A DNA stretch of 64,000 nt, from NCBI RefSeq assembly GCF_000746205.1, contig NZ_JQKV01000002.1, forward strand, positions 744,001-808,000, read 5' to 3'. Below are positions 1 through 9,817 of this stretch, one piece after another (the stretch's first letter is position 1; every line of letters starts with the position of its first letter). Source of the DNA: Halorubrum sp. BV1 (lineage in GTDB: Archaea; Halobacteriota; Halobacteria; Halobacteriales; Haloferacaceae). The notes beneath the pieces were generated by a model. That model saw only the letters and a program-made list of their open reading frames with translations, was not told the origin of the DNA and made no database searches. A program made the position numbers and the translations under genes.

Positions 1-234
1 CGATTTCGGCGCGGCTCCGACCCGGACCAGATTCTGTATAGCGACATACTATACAAAATAGAATATCAGGTGTATGGGGAAAGTCATGTGTAATACTATC
101 TAGCAAATAAATCTGCGTTCCCGGTTATCGCCGCGTCGGTCTACCCTGACGGAGTGACATCCGCCTCCGAAGTGCGAGGCGTTCTCTTCGATTCTCCGCA
201 AGCCGAGTGCCTCGGGACGTGACCGCGAGGCGGT

Positions 235-1527
235 TCACAGACTGTCGGCGATGTCGTGTGCCCACGCGAGCAGACTCTCGTCGTCGCCGAACGGTGCGGC
301 ACACTGGAGTCCGAGCGGCAGGCCGTGTTCGGTCGTCCCAGCGGGCAGGCTGACGGTAGGAAGTCCCGCGTGCGTCCAGGGAAGGTTCATGACGGGATCG
401 CCTGTGGTGTCGATTCCCTCCGGGGCCGGGCCGGGGGCCGACGGCGAGATCAGGAGATCGACCCCCGAATCGCGCATCAGGTCGTGTAGTGCCGAACGGA
501 GTTGATCACGCCCGCTGCGGGCGGCGGCAACGTCACCGGTCGACACCTCACGCCCCTCTCGGAGGAGTTCGACAGAGGCGTCAGCGTACCCGTCCGAATG
601 CGCCTCATACCACTCCTCGTGAGTGAGTGCGAACTCTGCGGCAACGAGGCGCTCGTGCCGGGAGTTGATCTCGTCGATGTGCTCGAACGCGTCGATCCGC
701 TCAACGTCGTACCCCGCGCGTTCGAGCCGAGAAACGTGTTCCTCGAACGCGTCGAGTCCGATGTCACTCGCCTGCTGGAGGTATGGACCCTCCGGGACGC
801 CGAGCGTCGGGCGATCGCGCGGTGCCGGTAGCGGTTGCCACTCATCACAGAGTAGTGCCGCGGCGATCGAAGCGCCCGCAGTGTCCTGCGTGAAGAACCC
901 GACATGGTCGACCGAGGGCGTACAGGGAATCACGCCGTCGGTGGAAATCCGACCGAAACTCGGCTTCACCCCGACGATACCACAGAACGCCGCCGGACGG
1001 GTCACTGACCCGATCGTCTGTGTGCCGAGCGCGAACGGACAGAGCCCAGCGGCGACGGCTGCCGCCGACCCGCTCGACGATCCGCCGGGAGTGTGAGCCG
1101 GATCGTGCGGGTTCCGAGTCGGACCGGGTGCGAAGTAGGCGAACTCGGCCGTGACCGTCTTGCCGAGAACCAGCGCTCCAGCCTCGCGGAGGGTTCGCAC
1201 TGCCGTCGACTCCTCGCCGGCCAGCACCTCGGGCGGGACGTCTGATCCCGCCCGAGTCGGCAGTCCGTCCACATGGAAGATGTCTTTCACCCCGATTGGA
1301 ACACCGTACAGTGGCGGCCGCCTCGCGGGATCCGGGAACCGGGCTTCAAGATCCGCCGCAGCCGCCCGGAGTCGAACCCACCGGTCCTCCTCGGGGACGA
1401 GCGATTCGATCTCCGGTTCGACCGCCTCAACCCGTGATTCAACGGTATCGAGATGCTCGTCGATTCCGACCCGGTCTCGGCGCAGGTCATCTATCGCCGC
1501 CGCCAGCGGTGCGTCGTGAGTCACCAT
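235..1527 (-). CDS. Amidase-signature family hydrolase (first of two)
   Basis: Cytosolic amidohydrolase of the amidase-signature family, which hydrolyses C-N amide bonds with a Lys-Ser-Ser triad. The protein (430 aa) shows the catalytic lysine in GVKDIFHV, the glycine/serine loop GGSSSGSAAAVAAG and the second serine region GTQTIGSVTRPAAFCG. Length fits the family. An upstream ATG would add five residues, but the ATG at 1527 lies about 27 bases after an AT-rich box (1551-1558), so I prefer it for a leaderless transcript. It is divergent from the dpp transporter operon, and a second amidase follows that operon, suggesting the imported compounds are amides or peptides. Specificity (GatA-like, generic amidase, other) cannot be read; no GatB/GatC is nearby, so a transamidosome role is unlikely. 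Confidence 0.9.
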   Translation of the reverse strand: MVTHDAPLAAAIDDLRRDRVGIDEHLDTVESRVEAVEPEIESLVPEEDRWVRLRAAAADLEARFPDPARRPPLYGVPIGVKDIFHVDGLPTRAGSDVPPEVLAGEESTAVRTLREAGALVLGKTVTAEFAYFAPGPTRNPHDPAHTPGGSSSGSAAAVAAGLCPFALGTQTIGSVTRPAAFCGIVGVKPSFGRISTDGVIPCTPSVDHVGFFTQDTAGASIAAALLCDEWQPLPAPRDRPTLGVPEGPYLQQASDIGLDAFEEHVSRLERAGYDVERIDAFEHIDEINSRHERLVAAEFALTHEEWYEAHSDGYADASVELLREGREVSTGDVAAARSGRDQLRSALHDLMRDSGVDLLISPSAPGPAPEGIDTTGDPVMNLPWTHAGLPTVSLPAGTTEHGLPLGLQCAAPFGDDESLLAWAHDIADSL

Positions 1528-1865
1528 TTGACAGTGTTCCACGTAATTCGATTAATATGTTGTGACCCCGGAGGCACAGTATGGCACCTGCGTCCGCAAG
1601 CGTGCTGTTGCGGCAGGAGGAGTGGCCGTGGTGTTCGAGACGCTCGACCGGAACGTCCTTCACTGAACTGTCCCGGACGGCCACGGCGGCCGCAAACACC
1701 CCGTACCACTCTCGATGTCGACACCCATATTGCCGCTGATATGTTTGGTAGCCGCCTGAATATAATCCGGGCATGTGACCGGCACAGAATGTGGTAAAAC
1801 GGATCCCAATCGACAGGATCAAACCAAGGACAACACTTTTGACTACCCTCGGGATTAGGTCGGGT
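1528..1865. promoter_or_regulatory. Divergent intergenic region between amidase and dpp operon
   Basis: About 340 bases without a convincing gene; the open frames here are shadows. On the left, ATTAATAT (1551-1558) is a likely TATA box for the leftward amidase. On the right, the T-rich stretch near 1834-1840 lies about 28 bases before the preferred dppC start at 1866 and could be its box. I see no strong operator palindrome. Confidence 0.5.
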
Positions 1866-2816
1866 ATGCCAATACGTGACTTGGTCCCGACCACCAGCTC
1901 CGGGCCGGTGGACGCAGTAATGGACAACCACATCGTCCGAAACTTCGTCGGTGGATTGCGGGTGATGCTCAACGATAGAACGACCGCCGCGTACTTTTGG
2001 ATACTCGTCGGGATCACGATCCTCGGCATCTTCGGTCCGATAGTCGCCCCCTACGGCATCGAGCAGACACACTACAGCCAGAGCGGCGAGGTACTGAGCG
2101 CCGCGTCGCCCTCGCTTGCGCATCCCCTCGGGACGACGTTCGCGGGCTACGACGTGCTTTCACGGCTCTTGGTCGGAGCCCGTCCGACCGTGATCACGGG
2201 CATTCTCGGTGGCGGGCTAATCCTCACGATTGGGACCACGATCGGGATCACTGCCGGCTACGTCGGCGGGCGCACCGAGACGATCCTGATGCGTTTCACC
2301 GACTTCGCGTACGGCGTGCCGCTCATCCCCTTTGGCATCGTGATGATCACCTTTCTCGGAGTCGGGTTTCTTTCTTCGATTCTCGTCATCGGCTTGATCT
2401 TGTGGCGGGGCGGGGCTCGGGTGATACGCGCTCAGACCCTACAGATCAAGCAGTACCCGTTCGTCAAGGTCGCCAAGGCGACGGGAGCGAGCAGACGGCG
2501 GATCATCATCAAACACATCCTCCCGAACGTAGCGCCGATGGCCATCTTCTTTCTGGCGCTCGGCGTCGGCTACGCGATCATGCTTCAGGCCAGCCTCACC
2601 TTCCTCGGCGTCGCGTCGCCGTTCACGCCGTCGTGGGGAGTCATGATCCGGAACGCGTTCAACTCCGGCTACATGTCTGAGGCGTGGTGGTGGTCGCTGA
2701 CGCCCGGTCTCCTGATCGGTATCACGGTGCTCTCGACGTTCATGTTCGGACGGGGATACGAGGATCTCATCACGGCCGACGGCGAGTCGGTCGAATCTGA
2801 TACGGTTGCCGCGTAA
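1866..2816 (+). CDS. dppC: Dipeptide/oligopeptide ABC transporter permease, DppC type
   Basis: Inner-membrane permease of a peptide/nickel-type (PepT) ABC importer. The 316-residue protein has the family's cytosolic N-terminus, a first membrane helix at about residues 38-57, the motif HPLGTTFAGYDVLSRLL, and the EAA coupling loop around VKVAKATGASRRRIIIKHI, followed by paired hydrophobic segments to the C-terminus. Starts are possible at 1791, 1866 and 1920; 1866 is chosen from family length and the upstream T-rich box. It opens an operon C-D-F-B, with two bases separating its stop from dppD. Substrate cannot be read from the permease. Confidence 0.92.
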   Translation: MPIRDLVPTTSSGPVDAVMDNHIVRNFVGGLRVMLNDRTTAAYFWILVGITILGIFGPIVAPYGIEQTHYSQSGEVLSAASPSLAHPLGTTFAGYDVLSRLLVGARPTVITGILGGGLILTIGTTIGITAGYVGGRTETILMRFTDFAYGVPLIPFGIVMITFLGVGFLSSILVIGLILWRGGARVIRAQTLQIKQYPFVKVAKATGASRRRIIIKHILPNVAPMAIFFLALGVGYAIMLQASLTFLGVASPFTPSWGVMIRNAFNSGYMSEAWWWSLTPGLLIGITVLSTFMFGRGYEDLITADGESVESDTVAA

Positions 2817-2818
2817 GT

Positions 2819-3856
2819 ATGTCTGACACACTACTCGAGGTCGAAGACCTCACAATTCGGTACGAGACGGACGGGGGCGATATCACCGCGGTGTCCGATG
2901 CATCCTTCAGCATCGACGAGGGCGAGTTCTTCGGCCTCGCCGGCGAGTCCGGCTCCGGCAAGAGCACGACCGCGAAGGCGATTATCGGTGGACTCGATGA
3001 CAACGGCTTCGTCGACAGTGGAACGATACGGTACCGCGGCGAGGAGATCCAAGACTTCAACGACGCACAGCTCAATGAGAGCCTCCGGTGGAAGGAGATC
3101 TCTTGGATCCCACAGAGTTCGATGAACAGCCTCGATCCGCTCCAGCGGGTGAGCAAACAGGCCCTAGAGATCGGCCAAGTCCACACCGACCTCTCCAACG
3201 AGGAGATTCGCGAGAAGCTCAAGGAGATGTTCGACGTGGTCGGGCTCCAGCAGAGCCGGATCGACGACTACCCACACCAGTTCTCCGGCGGGATGCAACA
3301 GCGCGCGATTATCGCGCTCGCGCTGTTTCTGGAACCCAGCCTCGTCATCGCCGATGAGCCGACGACGGCGCTGGACGTGATCATGCAAGACCAGATCTTC
3401 AAGTATCTCGGTCGGATGAAAGACGACGCCTCGACGAGCCTCCTCCTCATCACCCACGATATCAGCGTCATCTTCGAGTCGTGTGATAGCGTTGCGATCA
3501 TGCACGCGAGTCAGATCGCCGAGAGAGGGTCGACGGAATCGGTCCACGACAACCCCCGTCATCCCTACGCCTTCATGTTCAAAGAGGCGTTCCCGGACAT
3601 CCGCGAGCCGGACAGGGAACTGGAGGTGATCGAAGGCTATCCGCCAGAGTTGATCGGCGAGGTCTCGGCGTGTAGCTTCGCCGATCGCTGTCCGTGGGCG
3701 GTCGAAGAGTGTCACGAGAGCGCCCCGTCGCTCGAACCCGTCGGCGACGACGACGCGACCCACGCCGCGTCGTGTTTCCGATCCGACGAGGCGTACGAAC
3801 TGTACGAGGAACACGGCGCGGTCGATCCGGCATCGCCGAAACAGGGGGACGACTGA
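2819..3856 (+). CDS. dppD: Peptide ABC transporter ATP-binding protein, DppD type
   Basis: ATPase subunit energising peptide import at the cytosolic face. In 345 residues it shows Walker A (GESGSGKSTT), the signature FSGGMQQRAIIALAL, Walker B (LVIADEPTTALD), the switch histidine in LLITHD, and the C-terminal oligopeptide/dipeptide cysteine region (ACSFADRCPWAVEEC) typical of OppD/DppD. It starts two bases after dppC and ends one base before dppF, so the three genes are probably co-translated. Confidence 0.95.
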   Translation: MSDTLLEVEDLTIRYETDGGDITAVSDASFSIDEGEFFGLAGESGSGKSTTAKAIIGGLDDNGFVDSGTIRYRGEEIQDFNDAQLNESLRWKEISWIPQSSMNSLDPLQRVSKQALEIGQVHTDLSNEEIREKLKEMFDVVGLQQSRIDDYPHQFSGGMQQRAIIALALFLEPSLVIADEPTTALDVIMQDQIFKYLGRMKDDASTSLLLITHDISVIFESCDSVAIMHASQIAERGSTESVHDNPRHPYAFMFKEAFPDIREPDRELEVIEGYPPELIGEVSACSFADRCPWAVEECHESAPSLEPVGDDDATHAASCFRSDEAYELYEEHGAVDPASPKQGDD

Positions 3857-3857
3857 A

Positions 3858-5153
3858 ATGACGACTGACCCACCGCTACTGGAGATAGACGGACTGGAGA
3901 AGCACTTCGAAGAGAGCACGAACGTCTTCGATGTGCTCATGCGACGGGAGCCGTCGAAGATTCAAGCCGTCGACGGCGTTTCGTTCACCCTTGAACGGAA
4001 CGACTCCATCGCTGTGATCGGCGAGAGCGGCTGTGGCAAGACGACGCTACTGTTGACGCTCATCGGCCTCCACGACATCACCGGCGGCGACGTGATGTAC
4101 AAGGGAACGCCGATGTCGTCGTTCGACAAACGCGACTGGAAAGAGTACCGGAGCAACGTCCAGGTGATTTTCCAGGACCCGTTCAACTCGCTGGATCCGA
4201 AGATGACCGTCGAGGAGTCGCTGAGGGAACCGCTGGAGATTCACGGCATCGGTAACCGCGACGAGCGGGTCCGGGAGGTGCTGGAGGATGTCGAACTTCG
4301 CCCGCCGGAGAAGTACCTGCGTCGCAAGCCGATGAACCTGAGCGGCGGTGAGAAACAGCGCGTCGCCATCGGCCGTGCGCTGATGCTTGAACCCGATATC
4401 ATCCTCGCGGACGAGCCGGTGTCGATGCTCGACGTGTCGACACAGGCGTCCGTCCTGCGGATGCTGAAGGGACTCATCGACGACTACGACGCCTCGATGA
4501 TCTACATCTCACACGACCTCTCGACGGTGTCGTACATCTCGGAGGTCGTGAACGTGATGTACCTGGGACGGATCGTCGAGTCGGCGGCCACGGGGAGACT
4601 CCTCGACAACCCCAAACACCCCTACACGGAGGCGCTCGTCTCCGCAATTCCGGTGCCGGATCCCCACTACGACCGGCCGCGGACGGAGATGTCTGGCGCG
4701 CCACGCGACCCGATCGATCTGGGGGAGGGCTGTCGGTTCCGCGACAGATGCCCGGAGGTGATCCCCCCTGACGGGATCGATATCGATCAGTCGGCGTACC
4801 GAGAGGTAATGGCATTTCGCGAAGCGCTCGAACGGGACGAACTCCCGCTCGATCGCATCCGAAAGAGCCTGGATAATCCGAGCGATACGGACGCGTTTGC
4901 CACCGCCATCGGCGACGAGCACTTCTCGGCTGAGATGTCGGGCGAGAATGCGGTGACGGTCGACGCGGCGCTTGAAGACATCGCGGCCGGCAAGCCGGAC
5001 GCCGCCATCGACCGCCTCAGTAAGCGCTTCGAGAGCGTCTGTGAACTCACACCCGACTCCATCGAGGACGAATCCGGTTGGCACGTCGCCTGCCACCAGT
5101 ACTACGACCACGACCGACAGCCCACGGAAGACCATGCAATCACGACAGACTGA
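3858..5153 (+). CDS. dppF: Peptide ABC transporter ATP-binding protein, DppF type
   Basis: Second ATPase of the importer, presumably pairing with DppD. Walker A is GESGCGKTTLL, the signature is LSGGEKQRVAIGRAL, Walker B is IILADEPVSMLD, and the C-terminal cysteine motif is CRFRDRCPE. At 431 residues it is longer than a bacterial DppF (about 330). The extra C-terminal 110 or so residues are acidic and end in ESGWHVACHQYYDHDRQ. This tail looks like a lineage-specific extension with no catalytic motif visible. Co-directional with dppD. Confidence 0.93.
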   Translation: MTTDPPLLEIDGLEKHFEESTNVFDVLMRREPSKIQAVDGVSFTLERNDSIAVIGESGCGKTTLLLTLIGLHDITGGDVMYKGTPMSSFDKRDWKEYRSNVQVIFQDPFNSLDPKMTVEESLREPLEIHGIGNRDERVREVLEDVELRPPEKYLRRKPMNLSGGEKQRVAIGRALMLEPDIILADEPVSMLDVSTQASVLRMLKGLIDDYDASMIYISHDLSTVSYISEVVNVMYLGRIVESAATGRLLDNPKHPYTEALVSAIPVPDPHYDRPRTEMSGAPRDPIDLGEGCRFRDRCPEVIPPDGIDIDQSAYREVMAFREALERDELPLDRIRKSLDNPSDTDAFATAIGDEHFSAEMSGENAVTVDAALEDIAAGKPDAAIDRLSKRFESVCELTPDSIEDESGWHVACHQYYDHDRQPTEDHAITTD

Positions 5154-5255
5154 CTCCCGACGACTCCGGGCGGCCGTACTCGACGGTCCCCGATCACGGA
5201 GCGCACGATCCGGCCGAACGACTCACGACGGCGGTTCGCGTCCGGAGGTGAGCCC

Positions 5256-6239
5256 ATGTCGTCGATGAAACGATACGTCGCCGTTCGCAGTATTCAGACC
5301 GTCTTCACGCTGTGGCTGGTGCTCACCGCCCTGTTCGTGATGTTCCGGTCGATGCCGGGCGACTTCACGGCCCAGATGGCCGTGGCGGGCGCTAACGAAG
5401 AGGCGCTCGCGGCGCTGCGCGCCAAGTGGGGACTGGACCAGCCCCTCTACATCCAGTACTGGCAGTACATCACGAACCTCGCGCAGGGCAACCTCGGCGA
5501 GTCGCCGGTCTACCGCATCCCGGTCTGGGAGTTCGTCAAGATGCGGATATTTAACACGTTCATCCTCGTCGCGCCCGCGATGACGTTCACCTACATCCTC
5601 GGGGCGCTAATCGGGACTATCGCCGGGAGCAAGCGGGGCAGCCGGCTCGAGAAGTTCGGTCTCATCCCGGTCATCGGTGCGGGGTCGTTCCCGGCCTTTT
5701 TCATTTCGATCGTCCTGATCGTCGTCTTCGCGAGTTGGCTCAACATCTTCCCGACATCGGGGATGCTGTCGGCCGGCGGTAGCGACGCGGCGACGTGGTG
5801 GGGACCGTACGTCACTCCCGACTTCGGTATCCACTACATCCTGCCGTTCGTGGCTGTCGTCTGCCGATACCTGTTCATCCCCTCGCTTATCATGCGGACG
5901 AGCGTCGTCGAGGTGATGGACCAGGACTACACCGAGTACCACCGCCTGACCGGCCTGCCGATCCGGAAGCGACTGTCCCATATCGCCAAGCACGCTAGCC
6001 TCCCGGTGATCACCATCTACCCGGTCTCGCTCGCCCGGGCGCTCGGCGGCCTCGTGCTGATCGAGACCGTCTTCAACTGGCCGGGGATCGGGTTCACGCT
6101 CGTCGAGGCGGTGCTCGGTCGGGACTACCCCACCGTCCAGTTTGTGTTCTTCCTCGTTGCAGCCTTCGTCATCATCTCGAACTTCCTGATCGACCTGCTG
6201 TACGGCGTGATCGATCCGCGCATCCGCGTCGAGGACTGA
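5256..6239 (+). CDS. dppB: Peptide ABC transporter permease, DppB type
   Basis: Second membrane subunit of the peptide importer, 327 residues. N-terminal helix at about 12-30, then the DppB hallmark MPGDFTAQM and GLDQPLYIQYWQYI, and the EAA coupling loop at DYTEYHRLTGLPIRKRL. Six hydrophobic segments can be placed. It follows dppF after 102 bases. ATGs at 5256 and 5265 are both possible; the difference is three residues. Order C-D-F-B then A is a haloarchaeal-style variant of the bacterial A-B-C-D-F order. Confidence 0.93.
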   Translation: MSSMKRYVAVRSIQTVFTLWLVLTALFVMFRSMPGDFTAQMAVAGANEEALAALRAKWGLDQPLYIQYWQYITNLAQGNLGESPVYRIPVWEFVKMRIFNTFILVAPAMTFTYILGALIGTIAGSKRGSRLEKFGLIPVIGAGSFPAFFISIVLIVVFASWLNIFPTSGMLSAGGSDAATWWGPYVTPDFGIHYILPFVAVVCRYLFIPSLIMRTSVVEVMDQDYTEYHRLTGLPIRKRLSHIAKHASLPVITIYPVSLARALGGLVLIETVFNWPGIGFTLVEAVLGRDYPTVQFVFFLVAAFVIISNFLIDLLYGVIDPRIRVED

Positions 6240-6273
6240 CACGCCTGCGCCGTTTTTTCGGCCGTAGAAGACA

Positions 6274-6328
6274 TATAAATACATGCTATTATTTTATTTC
6301 CACCCACTCATGCCGGCGACAGTTTTAT
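6274..6328 (+). promoter_or_regulatory. TATA-like boxes before dppA
   Basis: Two AT-rich boxes: TATAAAT at 6274-6280 and GTTTTAT at 6322-6328. The second is about 29 bases before the ATG at 6354, fitting a leaderless start there. The binding protein may thus be transcribed independently of the permease genes, a common way to make it in excess. Confidence 0.6.
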
Positions 6329-6353
6329 GCTTTCCGGGTATGCTTGTGAGCGT

Positions 6354-8168
6354 ATGTCATGCGAAAATGACTCGAGTGGTGGCAGCGTGAACCGCCGCTC
6401 AGTCCTGAAAGCTATCGGTGCTGCAGGCGCAACCGGACTCGCCGGCTGTAGTGGACAGTCTGGCGGCGGTGGCGGGGGTGGCGGCGGCTCTGATGGCGAT
6501 CTCGGCGAACGCGTCTCGACGCTGCAGATGGAATATTGGTCTGACTACGGCGGATTCACGACCACACAAGAGCAGATGGCACCGATCATCTCGAGCAGCG
6601 TCGAGGAACTCGGCGTCGGGATGGAGGTCGTTCCGGTAAGTATCACGACACAGCTCTCTCAGATGGCCAACGACGAGAACCGGGACAACAACATCTCGTT
6701 TACGTGGTGGGTGCCCGCGGCCGATCGGCTTGACCCGCAGGAACTCCTGAACAACATGCGCTTGGACTGGGCCGGGGCTAACGGGCAGAGCGGCTACTCC
6801 AACTACGCCGACTGTGAGTACACCGAACTGCTCCTCGAACAGACGAGAGCGGAGACATCGGAGGAGCGCCAGCAGGGCATGCACGAGGCCATCGCCCGAC
6901 TGTCCGAGGACTGCGCCATCGGCAACCTCGCTCCGGTCGCCAATATCGGCGCGTATCGCACGGACATGGTCGAGATGGGCGGCATCGGCAACGGCGGGAT
7001 CGCCCGGTCGAACGCTGAGTGGGCGTTCAAGTCCCAGACCACGAACGACGAGGATCTCGTGGTGGCGATCAACCCGATCGCCACCGAGACGTCGAACTGG
7101 CTGACCCACTCCGCCTCGATGCCGGAGGCGATGTGGCAGCACATGATCCACTCGCCGATCCATAAGTACAACGAGAACTTCGAACTCACAGAGCTGCTCG
7201 GCTCCGTCGACGTCATCGACTCCCAAGAGATCGTCGTCGAACTGTTCGACGACGCGACGTTCACCAACGGCGATCCCGTTACGTCCGAGGACGTAAAGTT
7301 CACCTTCGAGCAGATCCAGCGCGGCGGCGAGGCCGGCGCGTACCCCGGTGCAGCGCCGGTTCCGTACGACACCATCGAGACGCCCGACGAGCAGACGGTC
7401 CGCTTTACTTTCACGGAGCCGTACATCCCCTTCGCGCGCACGACGCTGATGCGATGGGGTATCCTTCACAAGGAGTCTTTCGAGGAGGCGGGTGCGGTCG
7501 AAAACCCCGGCGGTGCCCAGTTCGAGACGCCCATCGTCTCTTCGGGACCGCTCGAGGTGACCGAACTCCAGCGCGGGCAGCGCGTCGTCACCGAGCCGCA
7601 CGACGGCCATCCGACCTACGAGGCCAGCCAGCCGATCGTCTTCGAGGCCTACCGCAACGAGGAGACGATGATCACCGCTCTCGAGGCCGGCGAGTGTATG
7701 ATCACGCCGGAGATCTCGCCACCGAACGCCGAGCGCGTGAACAACAATATCGACAATGCCAGCGCGGAGTTCGCGGCCACGCACACGGCCTACAACCTCC
7801 AGTACGTCTGTCATACAGCGCCGTGCAAGTTCCCCGAGTTCCGCAAGGCGGTCGACGCCTCGATGAACCGCCAGCAGATGATCGGCGTGGCGCTGGCCGG
7901 CGAGGTCGAACCCGAGATGTACCCGACGTACATCTCCAAGAACCATCCGATGTACCCGCCCGAGGACATGCTCTCCGGGTGGGCTGAGTCACCACAGGGG
8001 AGCCCGGATGTAGCCCGGCAGCTGCTCGAAGACGCCGGCTGGGGCTGGGACGACAACGGCAACCTCCATTACCCCCCGGACGCCGACCTCGACCCGCTGT
8101 GGCCGCAGGGAGAAGTGCCTTCGGCCGAGGACTTCCCCTGTATCGAGGAACTGGGTCTCGACCCGTAG
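6354..8168 (+). CDS. dppA: Peptide-binding lipoprotein, DppA/SBP_bac_5 type, with circularly permuted domain order
   Basis: Extracellular solute-binding lipoprotein feeding the dppCDFB importer. The 604-residue precursor has a Tat motif (RRSVLKAIG) and lipobox (LAGC), then a glycine-rich linker. Residues about 53-227 look like the family's C-terminal part: STLQMEYWSDYGG, then ISFTWWVPAADRLDPQ and YADCEYTELLLEQTRAETS, ending AFKS. After a short linker, residues about 235-604 carry the family's N-terminal start (LVVAINPIATETSNWL), the hallmark FTNGDPVTSEDVKFTFEQI, the middle domain, and FRKAVDASMNRQQM and ARQLLEDAGWGWDD, which normally precede the STLQMEYW segment. So the order is swapped with nothing obviously missing, a circular permutation. 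No frameshift is seen. The start is chosen by the TATA box at 6322; an ATG at 6327 is possible. Confidence 0.9.
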   Translation: MSCENDSSGGSVNRRSVLKAIGAAGATGLAGCSGQSGGGGGGGGGSDGDLGERVSTLQMEYWSDYGGFTTTQEQMAPIISSSVEELGVGMEVVPVSITTQLSQMANDENRDNNISFTWWVPAADRLDPQELLNNMRLDWAGANGQSGYSNYADCEYTELLLEQTRAETSEERQQGMHEAIARLSEDCAIGNLAPVANIGAYRTDMVEMGGIGNGGIARSNAEWAFKSQTTNDEDLVVAINPIATETSNWLTHSASMPEAMWQHMIHSPIHKYNENFELTELLGSVDVIDSQEIVVELFDDATFTNGDPVTSEDVKFTFEQIQRGGEAGAYPGAAPVPYDTIETPDEQTVRFTFTEPYIPFARTTLMRWGILHKESFEEAGAVENPGGAQFETPIVSSGPLEVTELQRGQRVVTEPHDGHPTYEASQPIVFEAYRNEETMITALEAGECMITPEISPPNAERVNNNIDNASAEFAATHTAYNLQYVCHTAPCKFPEFRKAVDASMNRQQMIGVALAGEVEPEMYPTYISKNHPMYPPEDMLSGWAESPQGSPDVARQLLEDAGWGWDDNGNLHYPPDADLDPLWPQGEVPSAEDFPCIEELGLDP

Positions 8169-8303
8169 ACGCCCGCAGTCAGTTTTCGCCCTGCCGTCGG
8201 GGCTGTCCTGTCATCGTGGTACCCGGACTCACTGTGCCGAGTGCCGACAGTCGGTCGGTAGTACACCGGTAACGACTTGGAGTAGACTGTCCGAGCCGTA
8301 GGT

Positions 8304-9809
8304 ATGCGACAGCTTACCGAGGCCGAACTCGTGACGCTCGGCGACCGCTTCGGGATCGACGTCGATGCCGCGCGGGCGGCCGAACTCTCTGAGACGGTTA
8401 ACACGATGCTCGCGGAACTCGACGCGCTTGAAGCGATCCCCGTTGTCGACGACGCGCCGTCGCCGACGGGTGCCGATCCCGGCGCGCGAAGCTGGTCGGA
8501 TCCGGACGAGAACCCCCACGGCGCGATCGCAGCCGACTGCTCCGTCCCGCCGTCCGCGACTGGGACCCTCGACGGGACACGCGTTGGAGTGAAAGACGTG
8601 ATCGCCGTCGCGGGCGTCCCGATGCGCTGTGGCTCGGCGACCATGCGGGGGTTCGTCCCCGCACGGGACGCGACAGTTATCGACCGACTCCGGGCGGCCG
8701 GGGCGTCTATCACCGCCAAGACGGCCTGCGACGAGTTCGCCGGGAGCGCCCGCGGAACAACCGGCTACGGAGCGCCAATCACCAACCCCCACGACGACGA
8801 TCGGACGGCCGGCGGCTCCTCCGGGGGAAGCGCGGCGGCGGTCGCGGCCGGCCGCGTCGACGCCGCGCTCGGCACAGACACAGGTGGCTCCGTGCGCATC
8901 CCTGCGTCGTTCTGTGGCGTCATCGGTTATAAGCCGACGTACGGACTCGTGCCGCTGACCGGCGTCGTCGAGAACACCTACACCCAAGACCACGTCGGGA
9001 CAGTCACTGACACCATCGCCGACGCGGCAGCGCTCCTCGGGGCGATGGCGGGCGCTGACGACGCCGACTCGGCGAGCGTGGCTGCTGCCGGACGGTCGGG
9101 GTACCGCGTTGGAGGCTACAGCGACGCGGTCGCCTCGCCACCCGCACCCTCGACGCTCCGGATCGGTGTTCTCGACGAGGGGATGGGAGAAGGTGTCGCC
9201 GACCGCGTCGAGGGGCGCACCGAGGCCGCCGTTGACGCTCTCAGCGACGCTGGCGCGACGATCCAGTCGGTCTCGGTCGATTCGTTCCACGACGCCCGCC
9301 CGATCAAGAACACCCTGAGTTTCGTCGAACTCGCCACCCACTGGCGAGACGGTGCCGCTCCGTATCGCCGCGGCGGCGTCGACGAGACGCTCCAGACCGG
9401 CTTTGCGCGCGCCCGCGCCGCGGCTAGCGGCGAACTGAGCGACTTCTACGCGAGCAAGCTGCTCGCCGGGGCGCGAATCGTCGAGGCGCACGACGGACGG
9501 CCGTACGTCCGCGCTCAGGCCGCGAGAGAGCGGCTCCGCGAGGCGTTTGAAGCGGCGCTTGACGGCGTCGACGTCCTTCTTTTTCCGACGATGCCGGACG
9601 TGGCTCCGCCGGTCGACGGCGTCGACGGCTGGGCGTACGACTACGCGCGCAACACGCGGGCGGCGAACGTCACTCGTCTCCCCGCGGTGACGGTGCCGAA
9701 CGGCACAGCCTCGGGACTGCCGGTCGGCCTCCAATTGCTGGGTCCAGCGTTCCGCGACGCCGACCTCCTCGCGACGGCGGCCGCGGTCACGTCGGTGCTT
9801 CCGGCCTGA
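8304..9809 (+). CDS. Amidase-signature family hydrolase (second)
   Basis: Cytosolic amidase-signature enzyme, 501 residues. Seen are the catalytic lysine (VGVKDVIAVAG), the serine loop TAGGSSGGSAAAVAAG and GTDTGGSVRIPASFCG, a textbook Lys-Ser-Ser arrangement, followed by IGYKPTYGLVPLTG. The N-terminal 90 residues form a helical region with an acidic, proline-rich link, as in AtzF/GatA relatives. It lies 135 bases downstream of dppA and is followed by a thioredoxin-like gene and an M20 amidohydrolase, consistent with intracellular breakdown of imported amides. Substrate unknown. Confidence 0.92.
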   Translation: MRQLTEAELVTLGDRFGIDVDAARAAELSETVNTMLAELDALEAIPVVDDAPSPTGADPGARSWSDPDENPHGAIAADCSVPPSATGTLDGTRVGVKDVIAVAGVPMRCGSATMRGFVPARDATVIDRLRAAGASITAKTACDEFAGSARGTTGYGAPITNPHDDDRTAGGSSGGSAAAVAAGRVDAALGTDTGGSVRIPASFCGVIGYKPTYGLVPLTGVVENTYTQDHVGTVTDTIADAAALLGAMAGADDADSASVAAAGRSGYRVGGYSDAVASPPAPSTLRIGVLDEGMGEGVADRVEGRTEAAVDALSDAGATIQSVSVDSFHDARPIKNTLSFVELATHWRDGAAPYRRGGVDETLQTGFARARAAASGELSDFYASKLLAGARIVEAHDGRPYVRAQAARERLREAFEAALDGVDVLLFPTMPDVAPPVDGVDGWAYDYARNTRAANVTRLPAVTVPNGTASGLPVGLQLLGPAFRDADLLATAAAVTSVLPA

Positions 9810-9817
9810 CGGGGAAC

